This document shows positions 9,511 through 21,109 of a DNA stretch of 64,000 nt, one piece after another; within the stretch, counting starts at the first letter, position 1; every line of letters starts with the position of its first letter. The notes under the pieces are model-generated. The model saw only the letters and a program-made list of their open reading frames with translations, had not been told where the DNA came from and made no database searches. Source of the stretch: Heloderma charlesbogerti (lineage: Eukaryota; Chordata; Lepidosauria; Squamata; Helodermatidae); assembly GCA_026122225.1 (NCBI GenBank), contig JANEZZ010001901.1, positions 434,001-498,000 on the forward strand, in the 5' to 3' direction. The position numbers were made by a program, and so were the translations under genes.

Positions 9511-10850
9511 TGGTGCTGTCTGTGGTGGTGGGCGGCAAAGTCCCCTTCAGAAAGGGTGAGCCTTTTCCTCCTCCCTCCGTTGTCCTGCCTGCAGGGTCTT
9601 CCCCATGAAAGCACTCCCATTTTGTCACCTGCTGGCTGCGGACACAGCAAGCACAAGCTCGCTTCACTTTGAAATCATTTACAGCCATGGTGGAACAAGC
9701 CTTCGCCTGCGTGGTGCCAGTCGGGGCGATGCTCGTCGGCTCAGCAGATTTTTATCTGAGAGCCTTGATGCCTTCAGCTTTCTAACGCGGAGCTCCTCGC
9801 TCTTTGCACGTTCCATCTCTTGCTTTTTCTTCTTGAAAAGCTACATATGTACATGTGTCTGTCTTCGTTTTTACTAATAGAGGATAATCGCGGAGAGAGG
9901 GCCACAAAGGAAATACAGAAAGCTGTTGACTCATGGTTTCTGAGCTTTTAATTACTTATTAAGAGACAACATATAGATGAGATTATGGGGAAGATACTCC
10001 AAACCATGACTTCGGAACAACAGCCAGAGAGGCAGTGCCTCTCTGTGTTTCTTCCCCCTTTTGGACTGAGAGGTGCTCAGAGAATAAGGGCTGCAACATT
10101 AATGGATGATATCAATTGATTTAAAGCCTTTTGTTCAACTATAGAGCCACCCCATGGTTGGCACCCCACGGTTAATTGGGCAGCAGTGTATCTTCTTCTT
10201 TTTAAATGAACATATTATTTTTAAAGCTACGATTCCTAAAATCTGCAGGCAGCAAACGCAACCCTAGAACAAGGTATTCCCTTGCTTCTCACACACAGAT
10301 CAGAATGCCTCTTCTAAGATGCATGCATCCTCTAAAAAATATAAACCCCAAACAAAGTAAAACGTTAGAAATGAAGTTTGGCTTCAGAACTATTGTTTTT
10401 CCTTGCATGCAGATGTATACAAAGCTAATCCATTCATAATCCGTTATTTGATTAAACTCGCATGATTAACCAGCTAAAGTATATAACTGGCTTATAATTG
10501 ATTATCATGTCACTGCTTCATTTTACTGTCTATTTTATTGCACCTTGTGCGGAATCCTGCCTTTCCCAAAAGCTCCTGCATATCCCCTCCTACAACTATT
10601 TAAAATCAATCCAAGAATGCAGCAGTGAAACCGTGCTGATCGCCAAGTGGTGGCATGCCCTGTCTAGAGAGAAGTCTGCTTGGCACTGACTATGTTGACT
10701 TCCTGGTGCCAGGTGAAGAAGACATTAAAATTTTCCCAGCCTTTAAAAAAAATATTTCTTTGAATTGTTTACCTTGCTTCTTGTTTTATTCCTCATGGGC
10801 AATTGTTTATTCTCTGCTATGATAATCTCCCCTCCTTCCTGATGCCGCTG
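9511..10850. other. no recognisable feature
   Basis: About 1.3 kb without a gene or repeat that I can name. It includes AT-rich stretches near 10200 and 10440. It could hold single-copy sequence. Confidence 0.45.
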
Positions 10851-10851
10851 C

Positions 10852-11130
10852 CAGCCAACTTCAAAGAGGATGTGCCACTGCAGTAGCAGCGTACTGTTTT
10901 TCCTTGGGGCAGTGCTATGCCAGCAACCTGTCCTGCCTTGAAGCCAGAAGGCCGAGAAGGGATGCATTTTGCAGGGGTGCACACACATTTTGACTGTGAG
11001 GATGTGCACATCTGGCGGATGTGCATGCATTGGGCCTATGTGCACGCACAGATATGCAAATGTAATTCTTACCCATTTGGACATTTTCCCACCAAGCCCA
11101 CAAAGCGTAGCTTCAGTGCCTGTCTACTCA
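10852..11130 (-). repeat. unclassified interspersed repeat, copy 2
   Basis: Inverted copy of the 7380-7690 sequence, with GCCTTGAAGCCAGAAGG, ATTCTTACCCATTTGGACAT and TTTTCCCACCAAGC in matching order. The family is not identified. Confidence 0.55.
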
Positions 11131-11149
11131 GAGAGTAAGCCCCACCTTT

Positions 11150-11560
11150 GTTTTTATTGTGCATGCTGCCCTGAGAGGTTCAGCTAAAGGATGACGCAGA
11201 AATGAGATGAAATAATAAATAAATACCATTTTCCCCCAGCTCTTCAGTAAGTCTGGAGAAGCCTGCTGAAACTAATGGGCTAGGTCAGTTTCACCAGGCC
11301 TTCTCTGGATGTGCTGAAGAGATGGGAAGGAAGAGAAAGACTGAGAGGGCAGAGAAACTTCTCTATTCACCATGAATGTGAATAGGTTGGAGCCAGCAGT
11401 AATATTTGTTTGATTGATTAAGGAATGGATCTTCTCGTTTTCGACATCCAAGGAATTATTTTTTGTGAAGTTTTTCAATCATCCATTCCCTCCCCCAAAG
11501 TGGCACAGTTCACCACTTCTTCAGCTAGGCAGGGGTGGGTAACTCGCAGTTCTGGCCTGC
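11150..11560. other. no recognisable feature
   Basis: No gene or repeat that I can name. An AATAAATAAATA run near 11213 may be a LINE tail. Confidence 0.4.
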
Positions 11561-11565
11561 AACTA

Positions 11566-11945
11566 GAGATGGGCGAACAAGCGACGTTCGAGTACTCCAG
11601 GATTCTCCAAACATCGTCTCACTGCTTACCTCGTGCCCGGTTCACATTTGTGTCTGTGATCACTGTCTGTCCTGCACGAACGAGAAACTTGCACAACTTG
11701 AGCTACGATCGAATGGGAGACTTGCACAAATCTCCCCAAATTTGCACAAATCTCCCCAAATCTGCACAAATTTCTTCTGTAGACTCAAACGGGGCTGATT
11801 CAATCCAACTGAGGAAATTGGCGTGAATTGGGAAATCGGTGCAAATCGAACTGTGAGTCCAGAACAAGGTGAATGCGAGCACGTATTCGACAATTTGCAA
11901 ATATTCTCAGCAGACACGTGCTCCCGCTCATGTTTGGAGCTGTGA
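11566..11945. mobile_element. putative hAT-like MITE with GAGATGGGC end
   Basis: It starts TAGAGATGGGCGAACAAGCG and ends near CACGTGCTCCCGCTCATGTT. Both ends recur at 22196-22812. The interior has a short tandem repeat of TTGCACAAATCTCCCCAAA near 11720-11770. There is no coding capacity. Confidence 0.5.
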
Positions 11946-11997
11946 ACAGGGCATGCCTGCATGTTTCGTGAGCAAACATGGATCTCTTATATGTCCA

Positions 11998-12092
11998 TAC
12001 CTACAGCTCCCATCAGCTGTTGCCAGCATAGCCAAGGGTGAAGGATGACTGGAGTTGTAGGCCAGAACCTCTGTAGGGCCACAAGTTACTTT
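11998..12092. mobile_element. palindromic MITE (ACATCTGGAGGGC family), degraded
   Basis: The core CTACAGCTCCCATCAGC faces GACTGGAGTTGTAGGCC. The outer ends are worn. Confidence 0.5.
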
Positions 12093-12109
12093 CCTCTGGC
12101 CTAGAACAT

Positions 12110-13330
12110 CTTCTTCCTCCACAGCACACCCAAGTCCTTTGATCCAGCCATGCCTTGTCAGATGGCATTTCTGTGTGGTTTCCCTGCCTAGGCTAGGAAC
12201 GCTGCATCAAACCTTCCTAAAGCAGCCCTGTGACCGGCCTCTTGGTGTCCTGCTGGCCAAGAGGGAATTCTCGTTGCCTCCCTGTGATAGATGCTGAAAT
12301 GCCCCTGCACAGCTGTCTGCTCAGCTTCATTAGCACACTGCATGGCAATGGAGCTGTTAGCCGCTCCCGGATGATGAACACTCTCCTTGCACACCCCGAG
12401 AGCCGTGCCAACCGGCGGGCTGTCACCGCGGACGTAGCGGCTGGTGGGGGATCAGCGTCCTTGACTCTGCCTGATAAGGATAACGAGGAAGCGTTCCTCT
12501 CCCATTGCCGTGAATCATGAGCAAGTTAAGTGCAGCCTCCCTCCCCCCCCCCATTCTTAACAAGGCTCATAAATCATTAGGGAGTAATTGTCAAGGCTGA
12601 AGGAGTGGGGTGGGGGAGGTTGTCGGCAGCCGCTTCCCACGCAACAAGCCTTGCCTGCGGATAAATGGAGGCTATTTGGACATCGTTCTGGGCACCTTCT
12701 GGTATCAAGTGCACTCTTGAAAAAGGAATTGTCGAGGCCAACGGTACAAAGGCATTTCTGCTCAAGAAGCTGCTGTTGGAGGTGGGGGGTTCATCCTGAT
12801 CTGTTCTAGGGTTGTCTGCTGCTGGGAAATCTGGCCCTTTGGGGGGCTTGCCAGCTTTCTGTGCCACCCCTGACTCAGCCTGCATTTGCAAGCTGAGCCA
12901 TGGGTTTCTTCCCAAAATCCAGGAACTTTTTTGGGGGGGGTTATTTATTTGCATAACAAGCAATTTGCATCCGTAATTTGCGCACAATTCTTTTTACGTG
13001 ATTAAAAAAAAATAAAAAATCTGCAAACTGGCCCTACTCAGTGCAGATAGAGTCATGCCAGCTTGCGGGAAAGCGAGCCAAAGTCCAGGAGGCAACCTGA
13101 TGAAAGCTTCACCCCCCCGCCCCCATGATGGATTCCTCTGACATCTCTAGTCTGTTCCACTTCAGTGCTCCTTTGCAGGTGTTGGTACATTTTGCAAATA
13201 TTACACTGGTGCAGAACCGACTTAAGCTTCTGGACAGCCTTCAGGGGAGGCACTCCATGTAGAGAGCATTACAGTAGTCTATACTGCCTCTTTCCTCTTC
13301 TAAAGCCAACTCTTTGGTTTGGAGGTGCAC
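12110..13330. other. no recognisable repeat; possible unique sequence
   Basis: A 97-codon ORF at 12230-12520 lies in a patch relatively rich in CpG, but it has no motif that I recognise and no splice structure that I can support. Two poly-C or poly-T stretches lie near 12542 and 12930. Confidence 0.4.
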
Positions 13331-13340
13331 ATGGGGAAGA

Positions 13341-16300
13341 TCGTTACCTTGTCGTGGTGCTGGAGCTTGAGCACCTCAATGGCATCATGAGCTAAACCGT
13401 GAAGGGACACCCAAGACGGGAAGGTCATGGCAGAGAGGTCAGACTAAATACGATCCCTGGGGAAGGAAATGGCAACCCACCCCAGTATTCTTGCCATGAA
13501 AACTAAATGGATCAGTACAACCAGAGATATGTCGGTATACCATTGGAAGATGGGACTCCCAGGTCGGATGATGGTCAAAATGCTGCTGGGGAGGAAAAGA
13601 GGATAAGTTCAGCTAGCCCCAGATGTGATAACGCAGCTAGCTCAAAGCCGAAAGGATGGCTAGCAGCCGATGGTGTTGGTGGTGAACGACGAATCCGATG
13701 TTCTAAAGATCAACACACCATAGGAAACTGGAATGTAAGATCTATGAGCCAGGGCAAATTGGATGTGGTTACTGGGGAGATGTCAAGATTAAATATAGAC
13801 ATTTGGGGTGTCAGTGAACTGAAATGGACTGGAATGGGCCACTTCACATCAGATGACCACCAGATCTACTGTGGACAAGAGGACCACAGAGGAAATGGAA
13901 TAGCCTTTATAATTAATAATAAAGTGGCTAAAGCAGTGCTTGGATACAATCCAAAAAAATGACAGAATGATCTCAATTTGAATTCAGGGTAAGCCATTTA
14001 ACATCACAGTGATCCAAATATATGCCCCAACCACAGATGCAGAAGAAGCAGAAGTAAATCAGTTCTATGAGGATCTGCAGCACCTACTGGATAGTACACC
14101 AAACAAAGATGCTATTTTCATTACAGGAGACTGGAATGCTAAGGTGGGTAGTCAAACGACACCTGGAATTACAGGCAAGCATGGTCTGAGAGAACAAAAT
14201 GAAGCAGGACATAGGCTGATAGAATTTTGTCAAGACAACTCACTGTGCATAACAAACACTCTCTTCCAACAACCTAAGAGACGACTTTATACATGGACGT
14301 CACTAGATGGTCGACACCGAAATCAGACTGACTACATCCTTTGTAGCCAAAGGTGGTGGACATCTATGCAGTTGGTAAAAACAAGACCTGGAGCTGATTG
14401 TAGTTCAGATCACGAACTTCGTATTGCACAATTTAGAATCAGACTAAAGAGAATAGGGAAGACCCACAGATCAGTTAGATATGAGCTCACTATTGAATAT
14501 GCAGTAGAGGCGAAGAATATGCAGTAGAGGCAAAGAATAGATTTAAGGGACTAGATTTAGTAGATAGGGTCCTGGAAGAACTATGGACAGAAGTTCGCAA
14601 CATTGTTCAGGAGGCGGCAACAAAAAACGTCCCAAAGAAAAAGAAAACCAAGAAGGCAAGATGGCTGTCTGCTGAGACACTGGAAGCAGCCCAAGAAAGA
14701 AGGAAAGCAAAAGGCAACAGTGATAGGGAGAGATTAAATTAAATGCAAAATTCCAGAGGTTAGCCAGAAGAGATAAGGAATTATTTTTAAACAAGCAATG
14801 CGCGGAAGCGGAAGAAGATAATAGAAGAGGAAGGACAAGAGACCTCTTCCAGAAAATTAGAAACTTCAGAGGTAAATTCCAGGCAAAAATGGGCATGATC
14901 AAAAACAAAGATGGCAAGGACCTAACAGAAGCAGAAGAGATCAAGAAAAGGTGGCAAGAATATACGGAAGATCTGTGTAGGAAGGATAATAATATCAGGG
15001 ATAGATTTGATGGTGTGGTCAGTGAGCTAGAGCCAGACATCCTGAAGAGTGTGGTTGAATGGGCCTTAAGGAGCATTGCTAATAACAAGGCAGCAGGAGA
15101 TGACAGTATCCCAGCTGAACTGTTTAAACTCTTGCAAGATGATGCTGTCAAGGTGATGCATGCCATATGCCAGCAAATTTGGAAAACACAAGAATGGCCA
15201 ACAGATTGGAAAAAATCAACCTATATCCCCATACCAAAAAAGGGAAGCACCAAAGAATGTTCAAACTATCGAACAGTGGCACTTATTTCACATGCCACTA
15301 AGGTAATGCTCAAGATCTTGCAAGGTAGACTCCAGCAATTCATGAAACGAGAATTGCCAGATGTACAAGCTGGGTTTAGAAAAGGCAGAGGAACTAGAGA
15401 CCAAATTGCCAATCTCCACTAGATGATGGAGAAAGCCAGGGAGTTTCAGAAAAACATCTATTTCTGTTTTATTGACTATTCTAAAGCCTTTGACTGTGTG
15501 GATCATAACAAATTGTGGCAAGTTCTTGGTAGGATGGGGATACCAAGTCATCTTGTCTGCCTCCTGAGGAATCTGTATAACGACCAAGTAGCAATGGTAA
15601 GAACAGACCACGGAACAACGGACTGGTTTAAGATTGGGAAAGGAGTATGGCAGGGTTGTATACTCTCACCCTACCTATTCAACCTGTACGCAGAACACAT
15701 TATGCGACATGCTGGGCTTGATGAAGCCAAGGCTGGAGTTAAAATCGCTGGAAGAAACATTAACAATCTCAGATATGCAGATGATACCACTTTGATGGCT
15801 GAAAGCGAGGAGGAGCTGAGGAACCTTATGATGAAGGTGAAAGAAGAAAGTGCAAGAGCTGGGTTGCAGTTAAACCTAAAAAAACCCCAAGATTATGGCA
15901 ACCAGCTTGATTGAGAACTGGCAAATAGAGGGAGAAAATGTGGAGGCAGTGACAGACTTTGTCTTTCTAGGCGCAAAGATTACTGCAGATGCTGACTGCA
16001 GCCAGGAAATCAGAAGACGTTTATTTCTTGGGAGGACAGCAATGACAAATCTTGATAAAATAGTGAAGAGGAGAGACATCACAGTGACAACAAAGGTCCG
16101 CATAGTTAAAGCAATGGTATTCCCCGTAGTAACCTATGGCTGCGAGAGCTGGACCGTAAGGAAGGCTGAGCGAAGGAAGATAGATGCTTTTGAACTGCGG
16201 TGCTGGAGGAAAATTCTGAGAGTGCCTTGGACTGCAAGAAGATCAAACCAGTCCATCCTCCAGGAAATAAAGCCAGACTGTTCACTTGAGGGAATGATAT

Positions 16301-16560
16301 TCAAGGCAAAACTGAAGTACTTTGGCCACATCATGAGAAGACAGGATACCCTGGAGAAGATGCTGATGCTAGGGAAAGTGGAAGGCAAAAGGAAGAGGGG
16401 CCGACCAAGGGAAAGATGGATGGATAATATTCTGGAGGTGACGGACTCAACCTTGGGGGAGCTGGGGGTGGCGACGGCCGACAGGAAGCTCTGGCGTGGG
16501 CTGGTCCATGAAGTCACGAAGAGTCGGAAGCGACTGACCAAATAAACAACAACAAAACAA
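13341..16560 (+). mobile_element. RTE/BovB LINE, copy B, full length, old lineage
   Basis: A 3220-bp copy flanked by the exact 10-bp repeat ATGGGGAAGA at 13331-13340 and 16561-16570. The 5' leader has the BovB block GGAAATGGCAACCCACCCCA; the 3' end is AAATAAACAACAACAAAAC. Its length nearly equals copy C (3218 bp), so both are complete insertions. Its protein differs from copy C at many positions, for example MMKVKEESARAGLQLNLKK against LLRVKEESAKAGLKLNIKK, and it carries several disabling changes. It is a separate and older BovB lineage. Confidence 0.95.
13507..16545 (+). pseudogene. BovB ORF (endonuclease and reverse transcriptase), decayed
   Basis: The open reading frame is broken into pieces in three frames: 13507-13962, 14009-14527, 14889-15422, 15423-15914 and 15895-16545. 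An early frame change falls at an A run near 13950, right after the AVLGYN motif. A 20-bp segment containing GAATATGCAGTAGAGG is duplicated near 14493-14535. A TAG interrupts the frame at 15420 in the reverse transcriptase. The last shift follows an A run near 15880. Domain order is kept: TWNVRSM and GDWNAKVG of the endonuclease, FIDYSKAFDCVDH and YADD of the reverse transcriptase, and the C-terminal RRSNQSILQEI and YFGHIMRR blocks. It makes no functional protein. Confidence 0.92.
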
Positions 16561-16570
16561 ATGGGGAAGA

Positions 16571-17220
16571 AGTGTTGAAAATGGAGTCACCCCTCTTCTG
16601 GCAAACCTGGATTGCCTTTAGAAGGACATGGAGTGATGCAACATACCTCCAATGTATTTCCTCACTCCTTTCCTATCTGAATACAGTTCCTGCTTTTGGG
16701 GGGTGGAGGGGAGTTGCCGAAGTGTCAGAAATACATCGATTTTGTCTTCTCCTCCCCAAACCCCTTTCCATCATTCTGTCTCTTTGACATTCCCAGAACA
16801 TGTGTTACCCTAAAGGGTGACAAAGAGATAAGATGTTGGGAATTATCTATCGGATTAGGCCAACTGATTGATTGAAGTGATTCAGCCAAAGGCCATAGCA
16901 GAAAGCAAAAGTAATATAGCAGATAACACAAATCAAAATAGCTACCAGGTAATGTAATAACAAGGGACAATGGCTGACCACACCATTAGACACACAGTTT
17001 ATTCTTATTCAGGTGACAACCTAGATACACAGAAGCATATTCATGTGTAAATTAAGAGAAAAGGCAACGTTTAGAAAAAAAACCCAAATGGCCTGATGAC
17101 GACCTGTACCCTTCCAGGACCTATGGGATGTTGAGGGTGCAAGCTGGGGGATATAAATGGGTAAAAGAGTGGGGTGGGGGAGCCGCTTGCTGGAGCCCCT
17201 AATGGTTTATATATGTTTGG
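16571..17220. other. no recognisable feature
   Basis: No gene or repeat that I can name. Confidence 0.45.
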
Positions 17221-17224
17221 ATCC

Positions 17225-17320
17225 AGCGCAATCCTATACATGTCTACTCAGAAGTAAGTCCCACCTAATTCAATAGGATTTACTCCCAGGTAATTGTGTA
17301 TAGGACTGTGGCCTAAGTTG
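17225..17320. mobile_element. palindromic MITE (GCAATCCTATACATGTCTAC type)
   Basis: The left arm GCAATCCTATACATGTCTAC and the right arm GTGTATAGGACTG pair around CAGAAGTAAGTCCCACC and AATAGGATTTACTCCC. A relative lies at 60026-60118. The ends resemble the Harbinger-like family GGGTGCAATCCTAT, suggesting a common transposase source. Confidence 0.6.
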
Positions 17321-17541
17321 CACTGAGGGCCCATTCAAAGCCATAGGATTTAAGTTAATTGTGATTTAACCCTTCATGTTGATTTCAGTGGGATCTAAGT
17401 GCAACTAACTTAGTCTGGATCCAACCCATCATATCCTGAAGGTGGGGATTAGAGCTGGGAAGGTACATATTGTGAAATAAAAACCTCCCCTCCCCATGCC
17501 ATGGGGGGGGGCGCTTTCAGGATGAGGCCACCCTTTACCAT

Positions 17542-17544
<3 letters not shown>

Positions 17545-17573
<29 letters not shown>
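17545..17573 (+). repeat. (AC)n microsatellite
   Basis: About 14 AC units. Confidence 0.95.
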
Positions 17574-17575
<2 letters not shown>

Positions 17576-17661
17576 GTAACAATAATCATCAACTTTGGGT
17601 CACCAAGCCAGTTTCAAACCTGAGTGCTGATGCATGTGTTTACACTTTTATGTGATAGAGA

Positions 17662-17662
17662 T

Positions 17663-17714
<52 letters not shown>

Positions 17715-17760
17715 CATAGATAGATACATAGATAGATACATAGATAGATAGACAGATGAT
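17662..17760 (+). repeat. (GATA)n microsatellite
   Basis: About 24 units with interruptions (CATA and GACA). GATA arrays are abundant in squamate genomes. The apparent minus-strand ORF rich in Ile, Tyr, Leu and Ser (17648-17839) is a by-product of the repeat. Confidence 0.95.
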
Positions 17761-18370
17761 AGAGTAAGAAATTTCCATTCATTATGACAACTGAAGAGAT
17801 TAGATGCTCATCTGTGTTTTTTAAAAAACATCCCCGCACATAGAAAATTACTATGTCAGGGAAATGGATTTGAACCTAACCTTCTCCATGATATGCTAAT
17901 TGTCTATGTGCAGGGATACTTTTTTTTCCTCTGTAGGGGAGCATTTTATCATGCAAAGTGGTACAGCCCAAGATACAAGAGAACTCAGAATGAGACTATG
18001 CAGGTGAAGGGATGAGGCTAAGCAGGCAGGCTTGTAAGGATCCCTGGGGTGCTACACCCAGTGGGATCCCATCAGTAAAGGACAGATCACTATATGGAGG
18101 ATATCAAGGTGTGTCCTCAGGGACACTTGTGCTGTTGGGGTTAACCCCACTTCCTGGCTTTGGGCATCCCAGGCCATCAAGAGCCAAGACTGCTTCTGTC
18201 TGTTCCCTGTTCCCTCATCAGCATAGCATTATTCTACATATGGGATTTTTAAAAAATTATTTTGGGCCACATTTGGGCATAGTTGTCACCATGGCAGCAA
18301 ACCTGTATCTGGACTCTATTGCTTCAGGCTTCAGGTGAGAAATCATAGGATAGAATGCTTCCCCCATGCA

Positions 18371-18383
18371 ATAGATAGATAGG

Positions 18384-18459
<76 letters not shown>

Positions 18460-18460
18460 T

Positions 18461-18494
<34 letters not shown>
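18371..18494 (+). repeat. (GATA)n(GACA)n compound microsatellite
   Basis: A GATA block is followed by GACA, then a GATA interruption, then GACA again. The CTAGCCTTCTTTATGACATG sequence just after it echoes sequence after the 17662 array (CTAACCTTCTCCATGATATG), so the two microsatellites may lie in related flanks. Confidence 0.95.
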
Positions 18495-18590
18495 ATTAAA
18501 ACTTCAGTACTTAGAAAGCTAGCATATCAGGGAAGAAGGTTCTAGCCTAGCCTTCTTTATGACATGCTAATTTTCTATGACAGAAATTTA

Positions 18591-18711
18591 GGGCACAATC
18601 CTATGCATGTTTAGACAGGAAAAAAAAATCTACAATTCCCAGCATGGTTGGCTGGTGAATGCTGGGAATTATAAGAGTTTTTCCTGTCTAAACATGCATA
18701 GGGTTGTGCCC
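18591..18711. mobile_element. short Harbinger-like palindromic MITE with TTA TSD
   Basis: A 121-bp near-palindrome. The outer ends are GGGCACAATCCTATGCATG and its mirror; the middle has CTACAATTCCCAGCATGG facing ATGCTGGGAATTATAAG. TTA lies on both sides (18588-18590, 18712-18714), matching the TWA target of PIF/Harbinger elements. Confidence 0.8.
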
Positions 18712-18719
18712 TTATTTAT

Positions 18720-19320
18720 TCCTGTGTGAAGGAGCAATTCATCATATGAGCTCCTCTCTTCCCCCTGGACTGGCAGAGTCTGAAGTCGTACAGCCCAGAA
18801 GCAAATTGACCACCTCAGTGAAAACTAGGCCTAGGAGGTGGTAGAACAGTGGAAACTGGTTTTTCAGATGGCGAAAGGGGGACTGATAGATGTGCACACG
18901 CATGACTTTATGTTCACTCCCCTGGATCTTCCAGGGATGGAATTTGGCTGCTTCCGAAACCACAAAGGATTGTCTTTTGTCTGCCACTGCAGAGTCAACC
19001 TCTCCAGGTCAACCTGCACAGGTTCAGTATACAACTCTGCTGTTAATTATTCATTTCCCTCTAATTGCCGAGGTGAACGTCAAACCAGTTCCTGCTCATA
19101 AACTCCAGTTCAGTCCCTTCGCCCAAAGGGGATGCGATTCCCAAAACGGAATGTTGTCCATGTAGATCCCCAGCTCCCTCTGCATGCCAGCCCACCCTAA
19201 GCTATCCTTTGAACCCTGGTTCCACCCTGCCATTTGTCTCCTCTTGGGATAAACGTGCAAACCTGGCCCCAAACACTTCACAAACGCCGCCTGTCATCAG
19301 CCTTCCCTGACCTCCCCGCA
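18720..19320. other. no recognisable feature
   Basis: No gene or named repeat seen. Confidence 0.45.
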
Positions 19321-19323
19321 TTC

Positions 19324-19405
19324 TGGATTTCAACACCCATCTACACCCACCAGCATGGCCAATGGTCAGGAAAGCTGGGAGTTGCAGTCCCAAACATCTG
19401 GGGAA
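19324..19405. mobile_element. palindromic MITE (ACATCTGGAGGGC family), partial
   Basis: The core GCATGGCCAATGGTCAGGAA and right arm GGGAGTTGCAGTCCCAAACA are present; the left outer end is missing. Confidence 0.55.
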
Positions 19406-19573
19406 GGCCAAGGTAAAGAACTTTAAGCAGGGAGAGCCTTTAAGCACCAGCCTCCACTGAATTATAGAAATTATTTCTAAATTTGCATCTGTACACATAA
19501 ATTAGCATATGCAAATGGCTGCATGTTTGTCCTCCTTCCTTTTGGGGGGATGCATAAGCAGCCACCCCAGCAG

Positions 19574-19705
19574 TGGCGCTGTTAGGACAGGATTTGGGGG
19601 GCAGGCGTCCAGGGACTCGGCATAATGACCAGAACCAAACGCAGCTGGGCTGGCTTAACATATTGCGAAGTAAGTGAAGCAAGACACAGTGGGTTGGATC
19701 CAGAG
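19574..19705. repeat. unclassified repeat with CAGTGGCGC end
   Basis: CAGTGGCGCTGTTAGGACAG to AAGCAAGACACAGTGG. A relative lies at 35474-35612 (CAGTGGTGCCATGAGGACAG), and a partial one at about 20575-20660. The CAGTGG ends suggest an hAT-like element, but I found no clear 8-bp TSD. Confidence 0.4.
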
Positions 19706-19759
19706 ATGCAAGGGGCCTCTGCAACAAAATGTTGCAGCACCAAGTGCTCCCACACCAGG

Positions 19760-20006
19760 TTCCTCCATTTCATCCCACCGCCCCGTATCCCCGGTTTTCC
19801 ACCCCCCTCCCCTGCAACAGTCAGTCAACACTCCATGCCCACTGAACACACTCACTCCTCTTTTGACTGTTTTTGCCTCTCCTCCCCCATATTTAGGGGA
19901 TTTTTCCCCCTCTGAAATTTTTTTGTCCTTCTGTAAAGCACGGTGTTCCTCCAAGCCTGCCCGCTCCTTCCTCTTGCACATGGGTGGTGTCGTTTTGGCT
20001 ACATAA
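19760..20006 (+). repeat. unclassified repeat pair, copy 1
   Basis: It matches 21635-21885 in opposite orientation. Shared blocks include CAACAGTCAGTC, TCCATG, GACTGTTTT and TTTTGGCTACATA. No coding capacity. The two copies lie about 1.9 kb apart. Confidence 0.5.
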
Positions 20007-20033
20007 GGATCCACCCTGAGAGAGTGAGTTCGC

Positions 20034-20275
20034 TATTAGTAAATGGTGTAGTGGCGAGAGTGTTGGACTGGGAGCTGGGAGATCCGGGTTCTAGTCCCCA
20101 CTCGGCCATGGAAGCTCACTGGGTGACTTTGGGCCAGTCACACACTCTCGGCCCAACCTACCTCACAGGGTTGTTGTTGTGAGGATAAAATGGAGAAGAG
20201 GCGGATAATGTAAGCCACCTTGCGTTCCTTGCAAGAGGAAAAAAGGCGGGATATAAATGCAATAATAAATAAATG
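20034..20275 (+). mobile_element. MIR-like CORE-SINE with L2-type tail
   Basis: The tRNA-like head has GGTGTAGTGGCGAGAGTGTT (A-box region) and CCGGGTTCTAGTCCC (B box). The core TGGGTGACTTTGGGCCAGTC and CCTCACAGGGTTGTTG are the conserved MIR/CORE segment. The tail GGGATATAAATGCAATAATA matches L2-like LINE 3' ends. Closely related copies lie at 22537 and 62555. Confidence 0.85.
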
Positions 20276-20441
20276 TGATGCAGAGAGAAGATTTCAGTAT
20301 AGGAAAAGGTAAAGAACTTTAAGCAGGGAGAACGGGGGGGGGGACCTTGAAATTGCCCATCCAGTTCAGCAGCAGGCACACTGCCCACCTGGCCAGAGTA
20401 TGGTATTGTGTTCTTGCACTGTGTTCCTATTTAAAGTATAG

Positions 20442-20570
20442 CCGTGGAGGCTGGTGGCTCCGATTTTGGTGGGGCCACGAATCCGCTCTGGGTTTCAGTC
20501 AGAACCACCCAGAACTCTAAAGGAGCTATCCAAGGTGCTGAACCCTATCCCCCAAATGAAGCCTCCACTG
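20442..20570. mobile_element. palindromic hAT-like MITE (CAGTGGAGG family), short form
   Basis: A 129-bp copy: full left arm, then a short right terminus ending GCCTCCACTG. The flanks AAGTATAG and CATTATAG agree at 6 of 8 positions, compatible with an hAT TSD. It is probably an internal deletion of the family seen at 9284 and 35622. Confidence 0.65.
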
Positions 20571-20723
20571 CATTATAGCAATGAACTGAATGAACAGAAT
20601 GCAACTGGGCTGGTGTGACGTATTTTGAAGTGAGTGACGCAAGACACATTGGGCTGGATCCAGATTGAGTGCTACTTACAGTGGACCCACTAAAATCAGG
20701 GAGACTTAAATTACTCACACCTA

Positions 20724-20785
20724 GAACATAAGAAGCACCCTGCTGGATCAGACCAAGGGTCCATCTCATCCAGCATTCTGTCCAC
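20724..20785 (-). repeat. CR1-type LINE 3' end fragment
   Basis: CATAAGAAGCACCCTGCTGG, GACCAAGGGTCCATCTCATC and CAGCATTCTGTCCACACTGT form the reverse complement of the 3' end seen at 26970-27015. A further piece of the same copy may lie at 21045-21105 (GTTCCCCAGCAA, CATAAGGACACTGCC). Confidence 0.7.
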
Positions 20786-21109
20786 ACTGTGAAAGGAGGT
20801 GCACCAGTGGGCAGAGAAGGGAGCAGGGAGGCCGGCTTATCCTCTGGCCTGCCCAGCCTCCTTCCCTCCTGTTCCCACGCGCCCCAACTGGACTGGCAAA
20901 AAAGCCCGTCCAGCCAAAACATGGAGCGGGAGAAGCACGGATGGGAAGATCACCAGTCCTGCTCCCCCACTCTGTTTAAGGGCCTTCCTGATAGGATTGT
21001 GCCCTTAAACAGCTAGAAACAATTTCAAGAAACAATTTCTCCCACCTGCTGATGTTCCCCAGCAATTCACATGCATAAGGACACTGCCTCTGATACTTCA
21101 GTCACATTG

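Noticed and set aside
12230..12520. possible exon in a CpG-richer patch
   Set aside because: Codes 97 residues with no recognised domain, no flanking splice sites that I can support and no second exon.
14543..15166. 207-codon minus-strand ORF
   Set aside because: Antisense shadow of BovB copy B, with no motif of its own.
17648..17839. Ile/Tyr/Leu-rich minus-strand ORF
   Set aside because: Translation of a (GATA)n array.
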